A stretch of 64,000 bases of DNA from Pseudovirgaria hyperparasitica. Its lineage: Eukaryota; Ascomycota; Dothideomycetes; Acrospermales; Acrospermaceae. The position numbers were made by a program, and so were the translations under genes. Below, one piece after another: positions 36,114 through 47,096 of this stretch. The stretch spans positions 337,770 to 401,769 of the forward strand of contig NW_022985559.1 of NCBI RefSeq assembly GCF_010093815.1. Reading direction: 5' to 3'. The notes under the pieces were generated by a model. The model ran no database searches and was not told the DNA's origin. It saw only the letters and a program-made list of their open reading frames with translations. Position 1 is the stretch's first letter. Each line of letters starts with the position of its first letter.

Positions 36114-36170
36114 AGCTGAGCTGAGCTGAGCTGAGCTGACGGGTAGGTAGGTAGGTAGGTAGGTAGGTAG
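36114..36170. repeat. CTGAG and GGTA microsatellites, adjacent
   Basis: About five CTGAG (GCTGA) pentamers run directly into about seven GGTA tetramers, 200 bp upstream of the sugar transporter start. Confidence 0.9.
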
Positions 36171-36810
36171 CAAGTAGGAGGTGCAGTGTTATATGTAAGC
36201 TGCGCACGCGAATGAGGAGGAATAGACGAGACGATGGCGGACAAGGGATGGATGGAATGGAATGGAATGGAGATTACCCCCGTCTTACAGCGCGCCACGG
36301 TTCTACAAAGGTCGGAAGATGGGGCCGGGGGGTTACAGTTGCGGTGGTGGGATGGTGCGTTGAGAATGGCATGCTGTGGTGTCTGGGTTGGAGTCGTGGT
36401 GCATGAGGACATGCGATTTGCGCTTTCGGTTGGTGTGAATGCATGGCATCTAATTCTCAGCCTTGTGGATATGAATGTAGATATAGATCCATATGAATCC
36501 ATACAGACACGCAGCCCAAACACACCCCCCTCCCACCGCCCCAAACACTCATCCCAAAACCCACCAACAAGACAATCCGCACAGCCATCCAAGCAACACC
36601 TTCCATCAATCCTACATAGAGACCACAACCCCCCTCACCCCACATACACAAGCCACCCACTCCGTGTATCCCAAACGATTGAAAGCTTAGAAAAAAAAAC
36701 ATGGGTGCGTCGCATCCGGGCATTGGCAGCACGTAGCAGCCGTGCTGGGGAATATACGGGTATCATGGAATGGGTGGAACTGCCATGGCAATAATGGCAT
36801 GGGAGGAAGA

Positions 36811-36843
36811 TCACACACAGACACGCATACACACACGCATACA
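36811..36843. repeat. CA-rich microsatellite
   Basis: CACACA tract interrupted by G and T: two near-copies of CACGCATACA. Confidence 0.8.
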
Positions 36844-37320
36844 TCCGGGAGGATGGATACAATGTGTCGCGTGTGGCATGGTAGAGGTCGTCCTCGACGG
36901 TCTGTCTGTTCATGCATGCATCGAATTGAATAAGATACAAGCACCAGTCCCCGCTCTCCCCCACAAAATCGCAAACTAGCCCAGCCAAGCAGCCAGGCCA
37001 GACGCGGGGACGCGAGCCGGGGGTGGGGGGCGGCGGCGGCGCTGTCAAAGCGGCTAAAGCGGGCCGCGATCCATCGTTCTATTTAATTGACATCACCATC
37101 AACGTTAGAACAATTATCATCCCTGGGTAATTAACAATTAGCTCTTCTATTCCGACTGCTTTAAGCTCGATGGTTAATACCGTTTTCTTTATTACTACGA
37201 CCGCACATAGTACATAGCACGAACGTCATCGTCGTTCCTCTTCTTCCTTTCCCTTCTTCCTCTCCCTCTTCCTTCCTCTCCCTCTTTCTTTCTCCTTCCT
37301 CTAATTATAATCTAGGCCCT

Positions 37321-37430
37321 ATGACATGATAGAATAGGACACGACATGATAGGACACGACATGGCACGACACGATATCTCACGCCCAACCACGACACGAT
37401 ATACCACGCCCTACCACGACACGATATACC
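37321..37430. repeat. GGACACGACATGAT / CCACGACACGATATA minisatellite
   Basis: Degenerate 12-20-bp units sharing ACGACAYGAT, about six copies, changing composition along the array. Confidence 0.7.
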
Positions 37431-37612
37431 TCCCAGGAACTACGAAAGTAGGCTAGGTAGGCACTGTAGGCTAGGTACATACATCTATATCCTAGCACAT
37501 CTTATACCCAAGCACAGCTTATCCATAGCTTACCGCCCAGCTCTATAAGAATCTATACCTAGGCAAGCACGAACATCTAATTTCAATCTAATCTAATCTA
37601 ACTTGAATCTAA

Positions 37613-37800
37613 TCTACCGTATATCTAACTTACCGTATACTCAATACACTGTATATCTACTTACCGTATATCTACTTACCGTACTTCTACTTACCGTATA
37701 TCCATTGGCCGTATATCTAACTTACCGTATATCTACGTACCGTATATCTACTTACCGTATATCCATTGGCCGTATATCTACGTATTGTATATCTAATCCA
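37613..37800. repeat. ACCGTATATCTACTT minisatellite
   Basis: About a dozen 15-16-bp units (CTTACCGTATATCTA), some with a CCATTGGCCGTATATC variant that recurs at regular distance, suggesting a higher-order unit. Confidence 0.85.
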
Positions 37801-37822
37801 CGGATATCCGATCTGCCGTATG

Positions 37823-37866
37823 TCCACATCCATCTATATCCACATCCACATCCACATCCACATCTA
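37823..37866. repeat. CCACAT hexamer array
   Basis: Tandem CCACAT/CCATCTATAT units; four perfect CCACAT copies in a row. Confidence 0.85.
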
Positions 37867-37942
37867 TAATCCACGGATATAGAATGGCTAAGATAGGGAT
37901 AAAAGCGGGGTAACGACCATTCGTTTACTTGTTTGTTTGTTT

Positions 37943-38018
37943 ATCCATCCATTCATTCATTCATTCATTCATTCATTCATTCATTCATTCATCCATTCAT
38001 CCATCCATTCATCCAGCC
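37943..38018. repeat. ATTC tetranucleotide array
   Basis: About 18 near-perfect ATTC units with a few ATCC variants. Confidence 0.9.
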
Positions 38019-38064
38019 ATTTTAATCCTTGTATTCATCCATCCATTCATTTTCATTCCCATCA

Positions 38065-38158
38065 CTTGAAACCTGAGCCTCGAACCTTGAGCCTCGAAGC
38101 ATGAAACTTGACACTCGAGCCTTGAAACTTGAGCCTTGAGCTTTGAGCTTTGAGCTTC
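38065..38158. repeat. CTTGAAACTTGAGC-like minisatellite
   Basis: Imperfect 7- to 14-bp units built on CTTGAG and CTTGAAA; variants with CTCGA are interspersed. Confidence 0.7.
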
Positions 38159-38170
38159 GAATTGTCGAGT

Positions 38171-38236
38171 TGTTCCTCGAATCGTTCTTCGAATCGTTCC
38201 TCGAATCGTTCCTCGAATCGTTCCTCGGATTGTTCC
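38171..38236. repeat. CGAATCGTTCCT dodecamer array
   Basis: Five to six nearly perfect 12-bp units, in phase with the end of the preceding array. Confidence 0.9.
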
Positions 38237-38320
38237 TTGCACACTACACTACACCACTACCATACCACTACCATCGCCACCACCACCACAATGCCACCAC
38301 CGCCGCCATTGAGCTGGCTT

Positions 38321-38492
38321 GATCTGGTCTGAACTGGTCCAATTTGGTCTGATCTGATCTGGTCTCGTCTGGTCCAATCTGGTCTAATCTGGTCTGGTCT
38401 AATCTGATCTGACCTGGTTTCGTCTGGTCTCGTCTGGTCTGGTCTGGTCTGGTCTGGTCTGGTCTGGTCTGGTCTGGTCTGGTCTGATCTGA
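38321..38492. repeat. GGTCT pentamer array
   Basis: About 30 GGTCT/GATCT units; the right half (38430-38480) is perfect, the left half degenerate. Confidence 0.9.
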
Positions 38493-38533
38493 CAGGACGA
38501 GACGGGACGGGACGTGACGTACAATATGGAGTA

Positions 38534-38632
38534 TACTGGTTACTGGTTGCTGGTTGCTGGTGACTGGTTACTGGTCGCTGGTTGCTGGTTGCTGGTTACT
38601 GCTCGCTGGTCGCTGGTCGCTGGTTACTGGTT
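38534..38632. repeat. CTGGTTG/CTGGTTA heptamer array
   Basis: About 14 seven-base units CTGGTNR with interspersed CTGGTCG variants. Confidence 0.9.
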
Positions 38633-38764
38633 GAGCATGCAAAACTGAGAGGATTAGGGCGTTGACTAATACGGGAGATTGGTATATATATATAAATATG
38701 CATCACTGACTGTGGCGGAGAGGCTTGGTATATATCGGACATGAGCTGGGACTATTCCATTGCG

Positions 38765-38852
38765 TTCCAATTCCAATTCCAATTCCATTTCCATCCTAAT
38801 CCACTCCATTCCAATCCACTCCACTCCAATCCACTCCACTCCAATCCACTCC
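38765..38852. repeat. TTCCAA and CCACTCCAAT arrays
   Basis: Short TTCCAA hexamers pass into 15-bp CCACTCCACTCCAAT units, 110 bp before the septin-like stop codon. Confidence 0.85.
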
Positions 38853-38961
38853 GTCATCACAATCCTCGGAAACTCCCACGACCTCCCTCTACACCTCCCT
38901 TCCCCCTCCCTCCATCCCCAATCCCTCCTCCTACACATCACAATCCCAACCCCTCACCCTC

Positions 38962-41322
38962 TCACCCCCTCTCCCCCCAAACCCACGCCCAATCCGTCTG
39001 TCCCAGCCCCTGCCCCCCCTCCCCAGCCCACCGAACAACAGCCCAACAAACCGCACCAACAACGCCCACGCCAAAAACCACCATGCCCCCTCTCACAACC
39101 CCATCCCCAACATCACAAAGCCCCAGGGGATCTCTGGGATCAACGCTGACACCAGCCCAGTTGACATCCCTCCCGCTCAGACCACCAGCGCCTCCGCCAT
39201 GCCTCACGACGGCCCATTCGGCGTCCTTTGGCAGAGGCAGACTCTTCGCGTACGAGCCCTCGCGCGGAGGTGAGGATGCTGAGGATGAAGTGGGGCGACC
39301 GGTCAGCGCGGTGGGCATGACGCGGCCGTTGCGTACCTCTTCGAGATGCCATCTGGTGCGCTTGCCGTGCTCGAAGAAATTAAAGCGTTCGCGTTCGTTG
39401 CGGAGCGAGCGTTGGAGGTCGGTGGCCCACTTGGCCATGGATATCCGGGACAGGCGTTCCTCTTCCGCGGCGGTGTGTTGGCTGAAGCGTGTGAGAGCAA
39501 AGGTATTGGTTAGTGGAGATGGAAGGTTGTCGGAATGTATGGAACCCGGGTACGAGTAAAACGGCGATGTGCCGCATGGAACAAGGACCTCGGAAGCTCG
39601 AGGCGATGATAGGAGTGACGATGCCGCTGATGTCTGGCAGGCACCGAGAGCTGAAAACGGTGTATGTATGGTATGAGGCGAGGAATCGGGTGATGATATG
39701 CCGGTAGAAGGTATCTTGGATTGTGCCAATTTGACATACGCTTTATGCCATGAAATGTACCTCTTGGCGGATAGATGTCGGAGCCAGGCCATGTTCTCAG
39801 GATCAAAGAGCTGCATGGCAAGAGATGAGAGGTCGGATTGAAGAAGGGGTTGGATGTAGTCAGAGGACATGAGAAGCGAGGCGTCCATGTTTTCGGTGTC
39901 GGGAGCAGTCTTGCATGATATGGCGAATGGCGCGTTTGAGTCAGTGTACCCAGTCTGCTCCGCACTCTGATCCAGACATGCAGTGGTCTCGGTGACAGTA
40001 TTGGTTCGTGCCTTTGGTCGATTGGCAATATCCTTAGCGGTCTTGATAAACCGTAATGGAGGTTGGCCACGGGATACGAGACAGGCCATGAGCCTGTCCT
40101 TGAGCTCTTTCATCGCAGTCATGTCGAGTTCGTCCGCGTGCCCGATCAGCGGAAGGACATTCGTAATTTCTGAGAGACGCAGGAACTCCTGGACTTGGGT
40201 TTCAATGTCATGATCTAACAGCAGGTCAGCTGTGACACGCTTGGGACGCGCACATAGCCACTTACGATGTGAGAATACGAAGAGTACCAGGTCCACCTGA
40301 GTGCCTCCACTCCCACTCAGCATCGCAAGTACCTCCGAATCCGACGCCGCCGTACCGGTCCCTTCATTCCTCAAATAGGCATCCTCCACGCACCTCACTA
40401 TTCCTTCCCTCCTCTCGTTCACTGGCCCTGCGTCAAGGCCTGGGGTATCGATAAAACACAAGTTTCGCTCCAGAACGGAATCACTCATACTCTTCCTCCG
40501 CTGTTGCAACGTATGATTCTCCAACGACTCCGACCACCACGATGGGTAAGTCTTGGTACTGGCGTACGTTTCCATGACGATGTTTCCAACGCTCTTCCTC
40601 CTCCCACCACTTTTCCTCCGGCCCTCTACCGTTCGAGTATGTGAGGCTACGACGGGTGGGTCCACGTGGACGATGTCCTCGCACGACTGCACGAGCGATC
40701 TTATCAACGCCGTCTTTCCCACCCCGCTGAAGCCGGCAACAAGGACCTTGAGCCGGCCCATCTCTTTCCCCCGAGCCGTGAAAGGCCGTCGTTTAGGCAT
40801 CTGTATGCTGGGCATAACAAGCTGAGGCATACTGCCACATCGCTCCCCGTTGTGATGACCATTGTATCGCCTGTCCTCTTCCTCTTCCTCGTCACTGGAC
40901 ATGATCGCCTGGCTCGTCGTATCGTCCGTCACAGAATCTTCGTCGGACAGGCGGAGGGACTTCATGGACAGCGATTTCGGCGTGTCTGGTATTGTGGACC
41001 GGGAAGCTGGGGAGTCGAGGATGTTGGGAGAATGTCCTCTCGAGTCTTTTGTGCCACTGCTGCAAGCTCCTCGAGCACACCCGTCTCCAGACGTATCATC
41101 CAGCGCCTTCCCTTCCTCCACAACACCCCGATTTAGCTCCTGATCCATCTGCTCCTCAGTTCGCAGGAAGAAAGTCATAGTACCGTTCGGTCCAGGGTTG
41201 GTAATAGGCGTGAGGTCTGACGTTGCCGTTGCAGTCGTCGCACCAGACTTACTGCGGGATCGTAGAGCCGGTCGGTCAAAGGCGACAGCGGCCTCGACCT
41301 CGACCCCGGCCGGCGGTCGCAT
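38962..41322 (-). CDS. Septin-like GTPase with altered G4 motif and C-terminal hydrophobic segment
   Basis: Open over 786 codons; an in-frame 51-nt segment (40216-40266) has perfect intron ends (GTAAGT ... GCTGAC ... TTAG), so the spliced product is probably 769 residues. The septin-type G domain has the P-loop GFSGVGKT (197-204), G3 DTPGLD (292-297) and a G4 reading GHAD where septins have AKAD. The N-terminal 190 residues are acidic and Ser-rich with a DEEEEED run. Two Arg/Lys-Ser-rich insertions (RRKSGGRRKS, QQRRKSMS) lie between G1 and G3. After a basic region (ERERFNFFEHGKRTRWH) comes a C-terminal hydrophobic segment (GGMVVFGVGVVGAVCWAVV), possibly a membrane anchor. It resembles large non-core septin-like proteins rather than Cdc3/10/11/12. 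Confidence 0.8.
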   Translation of the reverse strand: MRPPAGVEVEAAVAFDRPALRSRSKSGATTATATSDLTPITNPGPNGTMTFFLRTEEQMDQELNRGVVEEGKALDDTSGDGCARGACSSGTKDSRGHSPNILDSPASRSTIPDTPKSLSMKSLRLSDEDSVTDDTTSQAIMSSDEEEEEDRRYNGHHNGERCGSMPQLVMPSIQMPKRRPFTARGKEMGRLKVLVAGFSGVGKTALIRSLVQSCEDIVHVDPPVVASHTRTVEGRRKSGGRRKSVGNIVMETYASTKTYPSWWSESLENHTLQQRRKSMSDSVLERNLCFIDTPGLDAGPVNERREGIVRCVEDAYLRNEGTGTAASDSEVLAMLSGSGGTQVDLVLFVFSHRKWLCARPKRVTADLLLDHDIETQVQEFLRLSEITNVLPLIGHADELDMTAMKELKDRLMACLVSRGQPPLRFIKTAKDIANRPKARTNTVTETTACLDQSAEQTGYTDSNAPFAISCKTAPDTENMDASLLMSSDYIQPLLQSDLSSLAMQLFDPENMAWLRHLSAKRYISWHKAYVKLAQSKIPSTGISSPDSSPHTIHTPFSALGACQTSAASSLLSSPRASEVLVPCGTSPFYSYPGSIHSDNLPSPLTNTFALTRFSQHTAAEEERLSRISMAKWATDLQRSLRNERERFNFFEHGKRTRWHLEEVRNGRVMPTALTGRPTSSSASSPPREGSYAKSLPLPKDAEWAVVRHGGGAGGLSGRDVNWAGVSVDPRDPLGLCDVGDGVVRGGMVVFGVGVVGAVCWAVVRWAGEGGQGLGQTDWAWVWGERG

Positions 41323-42367
41323 TTTTGGTGGAATATATGTGTGTCGGGAGAGGGTGCGTGTAGTAGAAAGCTAGTATGTATGTGTATATGTACGCCGCTT
41401 TCGTCTTTTCGTCAAAAAGAATCAAAGGTAAACGAACGTGTCACAATGTTGGAGTGGACCTCTACTTGACAACAGCCCGGAGGTAGGTAAGTAGGTAGCC
41501 CGGGCGGCGGGGTACTTGAGCATGGACCACCACATCGACGTCAGTTCAAGGGGCAAGGCCCCTTGGAGTGCTGTGAATGCTATGATGCTTCACCATGCCG
41601 CCCTTTTCTTTCAGGTTAACATGCTTTGGATTGACCTTGGCTAAATGTCACTGCAGGTGCAACAACTTATCAGTGAAGGTGTTTCGCCAGGACATTAAGC
41701 AAGACAGCAGCGTAAAAGGTAACTTTTTGTAAACATCTAGAGATTTCCATCCCTAGGAAGCGCAGCATGTGACTGAGATGCCTCCTCTATCATACAGCTC
41801 TAGCCAATTCTGCCCTCTCCTCCCAGGAATTAGCCCGCTTTCATAGTTGTAGTAAGTTTCCTGTTACTCCGTCTCCGTTCCGTCATTTTCTCAGGTGTTG
41901 TAGGACACGACGCACAAGCGACCTCCATTCGAATCTCCTTGAAGCAGCAAGCCCCTAAACGAGAAATCCACAGCCATCTTGAGCCCTCGCGGAAAGATAT
42001 AAACGAAGATACATGATGCTGAAATTACAGGCAGAAGGGAAGGGGAAAGGTGTAAACACAAAAGCCAACGCTATGCAGCAAATTGAACAACAGAGGGGCT
42101 TTGAAACTAAAGGGGTACGGGGCATTGGGGTTACCCGTAGACGCGCCGAGAACGAAAGCTTAACTTTTTCCACCATGTCCGGGGTGTGTTTCCACTATTG
42201 CGCTAAGTGTAGTAGGTAAAGTACAGGCGTAAGTTCGTGACATCAAGAATGGGTTTGGGTGCTCATTTTTTCAATTTTAAGGTGGCGTACGCTTCCGTTG
42301 GTGAATCAAGAACGGTCGAAGAGGGGGGGGGGAGGCGTTGGCGAACTGCAGAATTCGAGTGATGAGT
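41323..42367. other. Intergenic, upstream of septin-like gene
   Basis: One kilobase without a gene. It contains a short GGTAGGTAAGTAGGTAG tract near 41482 and the 3' flank of the NTF2-RRM gene, including a run of nine G near 42323. Confidence 0.5.
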
Positions 42368-44157
42368 CTAGGCAGCCTGGCTGTTTCCGCGTCCACGAGG
42401 AGTGGAAGTGCCACCACGTCCTCGAGGGTTGAACCCGCCCCGGCCACCATCCTGCTTGAAGCCTCCACGGCCTTGGCCAGCTGGGCGGGCATCACCGCGG
42501 CCGCCACGCTGGGCACCACCACGCGGGAACGAGTTTCCGAAGTTACCCTGGGCAGCGCGAACGCGACGCTCTTCGACGAAGACGGAATCCTCGCCAATTT
42601 TATGTGGGTTGGCAGCTACAGCTGACTGGAAGCCAGCACGGGTGGCAAAATCGACAAAAGCGCAATTCTATAAACTATCGTTAGCTTCATCAAGAGGTCA
42701 GGGGCTTCACGTCTTACCTTGCCACGGCTAATGTCCAGATAGGTGATCTCACCGTGCTTCTGGAGTGCTGCCTTCAGTTCATCATCCTTGACGCCCTCGA
42801 ATACGTTTTTGATGTAGGCGCGCGTGGTTTGTTCCTCTGCTTGGGGCTGGCCAATGGACCGAGATTGGCGCTTGCTATGGTCGGCGCCGGCCGTCTGCCA
42901 TCCAGCGGCAGAGTCGGCGCCGCTGGTGGCGGGAGAGGGGTCTCGCTGAACTTGCGCTGCGGCCGGAGCGGATGGAGCAGAGGGTGGAGCTGTGTTGGCA
43001 GCGGGCTGTGGCGCCGAAGCCGCTGTAGATTTCGATGCGGCAGATGTGGATCCCGAGGCAGCTCCGGGCATCTGAGGCATGGCGACTCGGTTCGCAGCAG
43101 CAGCGAGACTGGCCCAGGACTTGGGAACAGCAGGCTTCGCAGGAGTAGGGGCCGGGGCCGGGGTAGCCTTTGGTTGCACTGGAGTCGGCTCGGGATCTTT
43201 GGGCTTCTCGGGCTGCGTTACATCTTCTTCTTCCTCGACGGCGGCAGCGGCAGCCTCTTCTGATGGCTTCTCTTCAGTAGAGGTGACAGCAGCAGCAACG
43301 GGGGCATCTTCAGCGACGTCGATCTCAGCGTTATCAGGAGCTGCAGTGCCGTTGACAGCAGCTGGCGGAGCAGACACCTCAGGCTCAGCATTTGCGTCGG
43401 TCGCAGAAGCTTGCTCGTCATCCTCATCAAGCTTGTGTGCCGTCGCCTCATCGTTGTTACTCAATGATTCGGCCGGAGTATCGTTGGCGGTGGACACCGC
43501 TTCAGTGGTGCCTGCGGCTTCGGCGTGGGATGCATCTTCTGCCTCAACCTCAGCATCCTCATCGGAGATGTAACGGAAGATGTCATTCAGGACAAAGTAA
43601 CCATTCGTCTGCGCGGCAAGTACAAAGGTCTGAACGAACTTCTTGTGCGGTTGTTGCTTGTTGGAGATTTCGCCGATGACTTGGATTACTATGTGTTGAT
43701 CGGAGCCCTGAGAGTCGACATTGGTAATTCTGACCTTACAGTCTTGGAATTCGAGCTCCTTGATGCGTTCGTTGATGGTCTGTCGAGGGTTGGGGTTAGA
43801 CATGATCAAGCTAGAGAAGCAGAACCGATATACAATAGTACCTTTTGACCGATGCAGACTGCAACCTTCTCCTCTTCAGTACCAGAGACGAATTGGGAGC
43901 GTTTGTTGTAGAAGAGCTGAAGACGGATTAGCAAGCTTTTGACATCATGATCCATATTATCCGCTACTCACGAAAAGCTTCTCCGGGCTTCGGCTAAGGG
44001 TGGTGTAGTATTGCTCGACAAAGTACCAGCCGACCTCATCCTTGGGAATGTCGCTGCCACCCGATGAAGATTGAGAGGAGACGCCGTCTTTCTCTGTGCT
44101 TCCGTAGTTTTGCTGATGAGGTGCGAAGTTGCCGTTTGTAATCTGTTCGGTAGCCAT
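42368..44157 (-). CDS. NTF2 and RRM domain RNA-binding protein (G3BP/Bre5-like)
   Basis: Four exons (43972-44157, 43842-43916, 42718-43779, 42368-42667) encode 540 residues. The NTF2-like domain (about 40-160) reads VGWYFVEQYYTTLSRSPEKLF, LFYNKRSQFVSG, GQKTINERIKELEFQDCKV and FVLAAQTNGYFVLNDIFRYI. An Ala/Glu/Pro-rich disordered middle follows, with a conserved KSWASLAAAAN motif. The RRM (RAYIKNVFEGVKDDELKAALQ ... KNCAFVDFATRAGF) is interrupted by the last intron, and the tail is RGG-rich (GGRGGFNPRGRGG). This is the architecture of G3BP, fission yeast Nxt3 and yeast Bre5, which act as a Ubp3/USP10 deubiquitinase cofactor and in stress granules. The assignment is by architecture; Bre5-type cofactor activity is inferred. 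Confidence 0.9.
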
Positions 44158-45243
44158 GATTCCGATGCGGTAAAGGTGATGTGGAGTCTTGAACGAAACA
44201 GCGATGTGGAAAGTGGGCAGGCAAGGAAGGGTGACGAAAGACTGTCTGAATAGATGAGGGCGTCTAAATGAGACAGATGTCTAGTACGTACGCATGTCAG
44301 CTTTGTTTGAGGACCTCAAAGCTTACAACGACGTACTCGGAGATCGCGACTGGGAAGATTCAAAGGTCGAGGTCAAGCTGGGCAAGTAAAGTCGGGGGAG
44401 CTTTGCTTGGTAGAGAGGAAACGGAGTGTGCGTGGGCGGTATTATGGATGTGATGGAGAAGTGTATAGAAGAGACACGATAAGATCTAAGGTCAATTCGC
44501 GCGTAGAGAGATGGAGAGAGGAAGTCAGACGTGTCTTGATGCTGAGCAAAGGTTGTGGGGAGAACGACAATGAATCGAATTCTATCCTAGCCGGAAAAAT
44601 GAGTGGCGACTAGGGAGCAGGCACCCTAGCTCCCGCAACTAATACCGCCGACCGAGCATATAAGATATATCCACGAGCGACAATTGGGCATGCAACATGT
44701 ATGTGTCGTGAATTTTACATCTGAGTACGAACTATCCACGCAACTATCGTCATGACATGAGTCTGCTGTCCGGTCAATTTTTATACATCAAAGCTGGCAT
44801 GAGCGCCTGCTCCTAATCACCAAATATTTTTCTGCCAAACTCGTGCCTCAGGCGCCAATTAGAGACCGGAATTGGCGGTAAACCTCACCATTCACAGCAT
44901 CCGTCAACCAGCATTCCACTGTTTCAGGATCTACGCCATGAAAGCAAATCACACACAACGTTAGGTACTGAGCTCATTTTTCCTTGTAACTGTTGGTGTT
45001 GTCACCGTTAACAACCGATGCGCCGCGCTTAATTCTCCTTCACAGGCAGTGGCGAGGAGAGCGTCTCCAAGTGTTCACGGTGCCAGTACAGTATATACAG
45101 CGTGCGGACATGTCTGCATGAGTTAATGTATAGAATATATATGACGATATCATCTGCCAAGATAATGATGCTTTATACTCGTCAACGTGACTTCATCCCT
45201 TCCACCCTTGCAAACGTTCCAAGCATGGTATCTCCCCCCCTTT
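44158..45243. other. Intergenic, no gene seen
   Basis: 1.1 kb containing the leader of the NTF2-RRM gene and the 3' flank of the MFS gene; no motif-bearing frame. Confidence 0.5.
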
Positions 45244-47096
45244 TCATTCGTCCCGCCCTTTAGCAAACCAGCCCCTGAGCCCAACTCCCACGGCACCCAC
45301 GGCAAGAGCGGCATTGAAAACCGCCATCATCCAGAACGGCCCTCCCTTGGCGACATCGTCAAAGAGCCAGCCACCCAACTTCGTCAACAAAAGGATCGCA
45401 GCGCCGCCAAGTAAGCTGTATATGCCTGCTATACTGCCTTTGAGATGGGTGCGTGAGGTGGGCTCCGGATCATATGAGGGAGGATCGGTTGGTAGCAGGG
45501 GCGCAGCTTCAAAGTCTCTTGAGTTCCTGGCAGTAGTCAGTGAGGCGCCGTTGGGATTGGCACCTGAACTTGAAGGTCGGGTATGGGAGGCTGAGTTTGG
45601 GTATGAAGGGGCTTCGCGATATCCGTTGACATCGTTCGAACTGTTTGATCGTGCGCCACCTGCTTCTCCATGTATGCCTCTACCTAGCAATCCTAGACTA
45701 CAGACTATCGCTCCAATCTGGCTGATACCCAAGAGTGCGGCAACGAAGTAGATGCCGCCTGAGCCGTCTTCACTCTTGGGGTCGGGCGATTTGACAAGCG
45801 CAAATGAGACATAACCCGCAATGCCAGTCATTGAGGAGACCAGTAGTGGTATATTGAACCGGTTCGAATACTTGGCCGAGAAGTAGCCAAAGATTGGTGC
45901 GCAGATAAGCGCAACCAGCTGGGACGAGCCAGTCAGAGTGGCAGCCAGGATGTATGCTCGGCGACAGTTGTCCTTCAAGTCTGGCGGTAGGGCCTCGGGG
46001 GGTGTGTCTGATGGGGGACATTTCCCCGTCGAGATGAAGTATGCATTGCAAAACAGAGGTATGAATAATGAGATGGCGACAGACGAGGCGCGCGCAACAA
46101 ACCCGCCAAGATAGCCTAGTCCAATGTTTCGATCTTGAAAGCCAAGTCGTAGGGCTGACAGGAGTTGTTGTGCGTACGACAACACGGGCGGCGCGCTGAT
46201 GCTTGAGTGTGAGTATATATCGTCTTTGTGAGTCTTGTGTTGCCAGATCTTTCGCATTGATTTCGTGTCCTCACCCGGCAGGTGCCTCAAGCCAATAAAG
46301 CAACCAATCGCGACAGCGAAAGCCACCGCCCCGACTACGTAGAAGGAGTCCGCGACTGCTTCCGCTCTTGACTTGCCAGCCTCTTGAAATGTTGTAGGGA
46401 GTGGTAAAAACAGTAGCAATGCGATGAGGGCTCCACAGCCAGTGAACATGCCCACGAGTCCAGCCAGTCGCGAAGTCGATGCGCCGCTATCATTATCGGA
46501 CTGACTCGGTGTTGAGGGGGACGTACTCCGCCATCTCGCTGGTGTTATCGTGAGTTCAGACGATATCGAGGGAGTAACGTTGTGACGCTGGGCGGGTGAT
46601 CGCGAGTGCGAACGTGTGTCCGGCGTGGGCTGGACGATGTACGTCATGCTTGGAAGGATCGCAGTAACCATTGTAGCTCTGCGCATTATGATATGAGCAT
46701 CACTCGACTGTACCAGAACTGCAGTACTTACGTTGCGGCACCTCCCAGGCTGAAGAATATCCTCGCAAGAAGCAATTGCGGGTAGACATTCTTCGCCTGC
46801 ACGAGCACGTACAGACTGCATCCGACAATCGCATAGCCCATCACTGCGACCGCCCTCACGCCTATACGGTCGCTCAATACGCCCCATAGAGGACAAGCGA
46901 CTAGTGCGACGAGCTCGTCGGCGAACCCAAGTGTGCCCACGGCATTGCCGACTTTTTCGCGGTCCCCAATCCGCTCGGTGATGACGAAGCTGATGGATGC
47001 GTTGAGGAAGACGAGGAATGATATGCTGAATAGAGCGATACACAAAAGATAGGTAAGAACCTGTGTGCGGCTCGCGGTGAAGGATATTGCTAGCAT
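45244..47096 (-). CDS. MFS transporter
   Basis: Two exons (46732-47096, 45244-46678) encode 599 residues; the 53-nt intron joins FFSLGGAAT to ATMVTAILPSMTYI. The first half holds the MFS motif A equivalent (GVLSDRIGVRAV) after the second membrane span and a Ser/Thr/Pro-rich loop of about 60 residues (PSISSELTITPARW). A second Ser/Asn-rich cytosolic loop of about 90 residues (EAGGARSNSSNDVNGYRE) separates spans late in the protein. Two unusually long loops suggest a regulated vacuolar or plasma-membrane carrier; the substrate is unknown. The stretch just upstream of the ATG is a 14-G run, which may affect assembly accuracy and the choice of start. Confidence 0.82.

Larger units (their letters stand above)
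35919..38961. other. 3-kb intergenic chain of different tandem repeats
   Basis: No gene seen. It is upstream of the sugar transporter and downstream of the septin-like gene. At least ten tandem repeats of unrelated unit follow one another (each listed separately), separated by short unique stretches. Open frames inside are repeat-derived. Confidence 0.75.
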
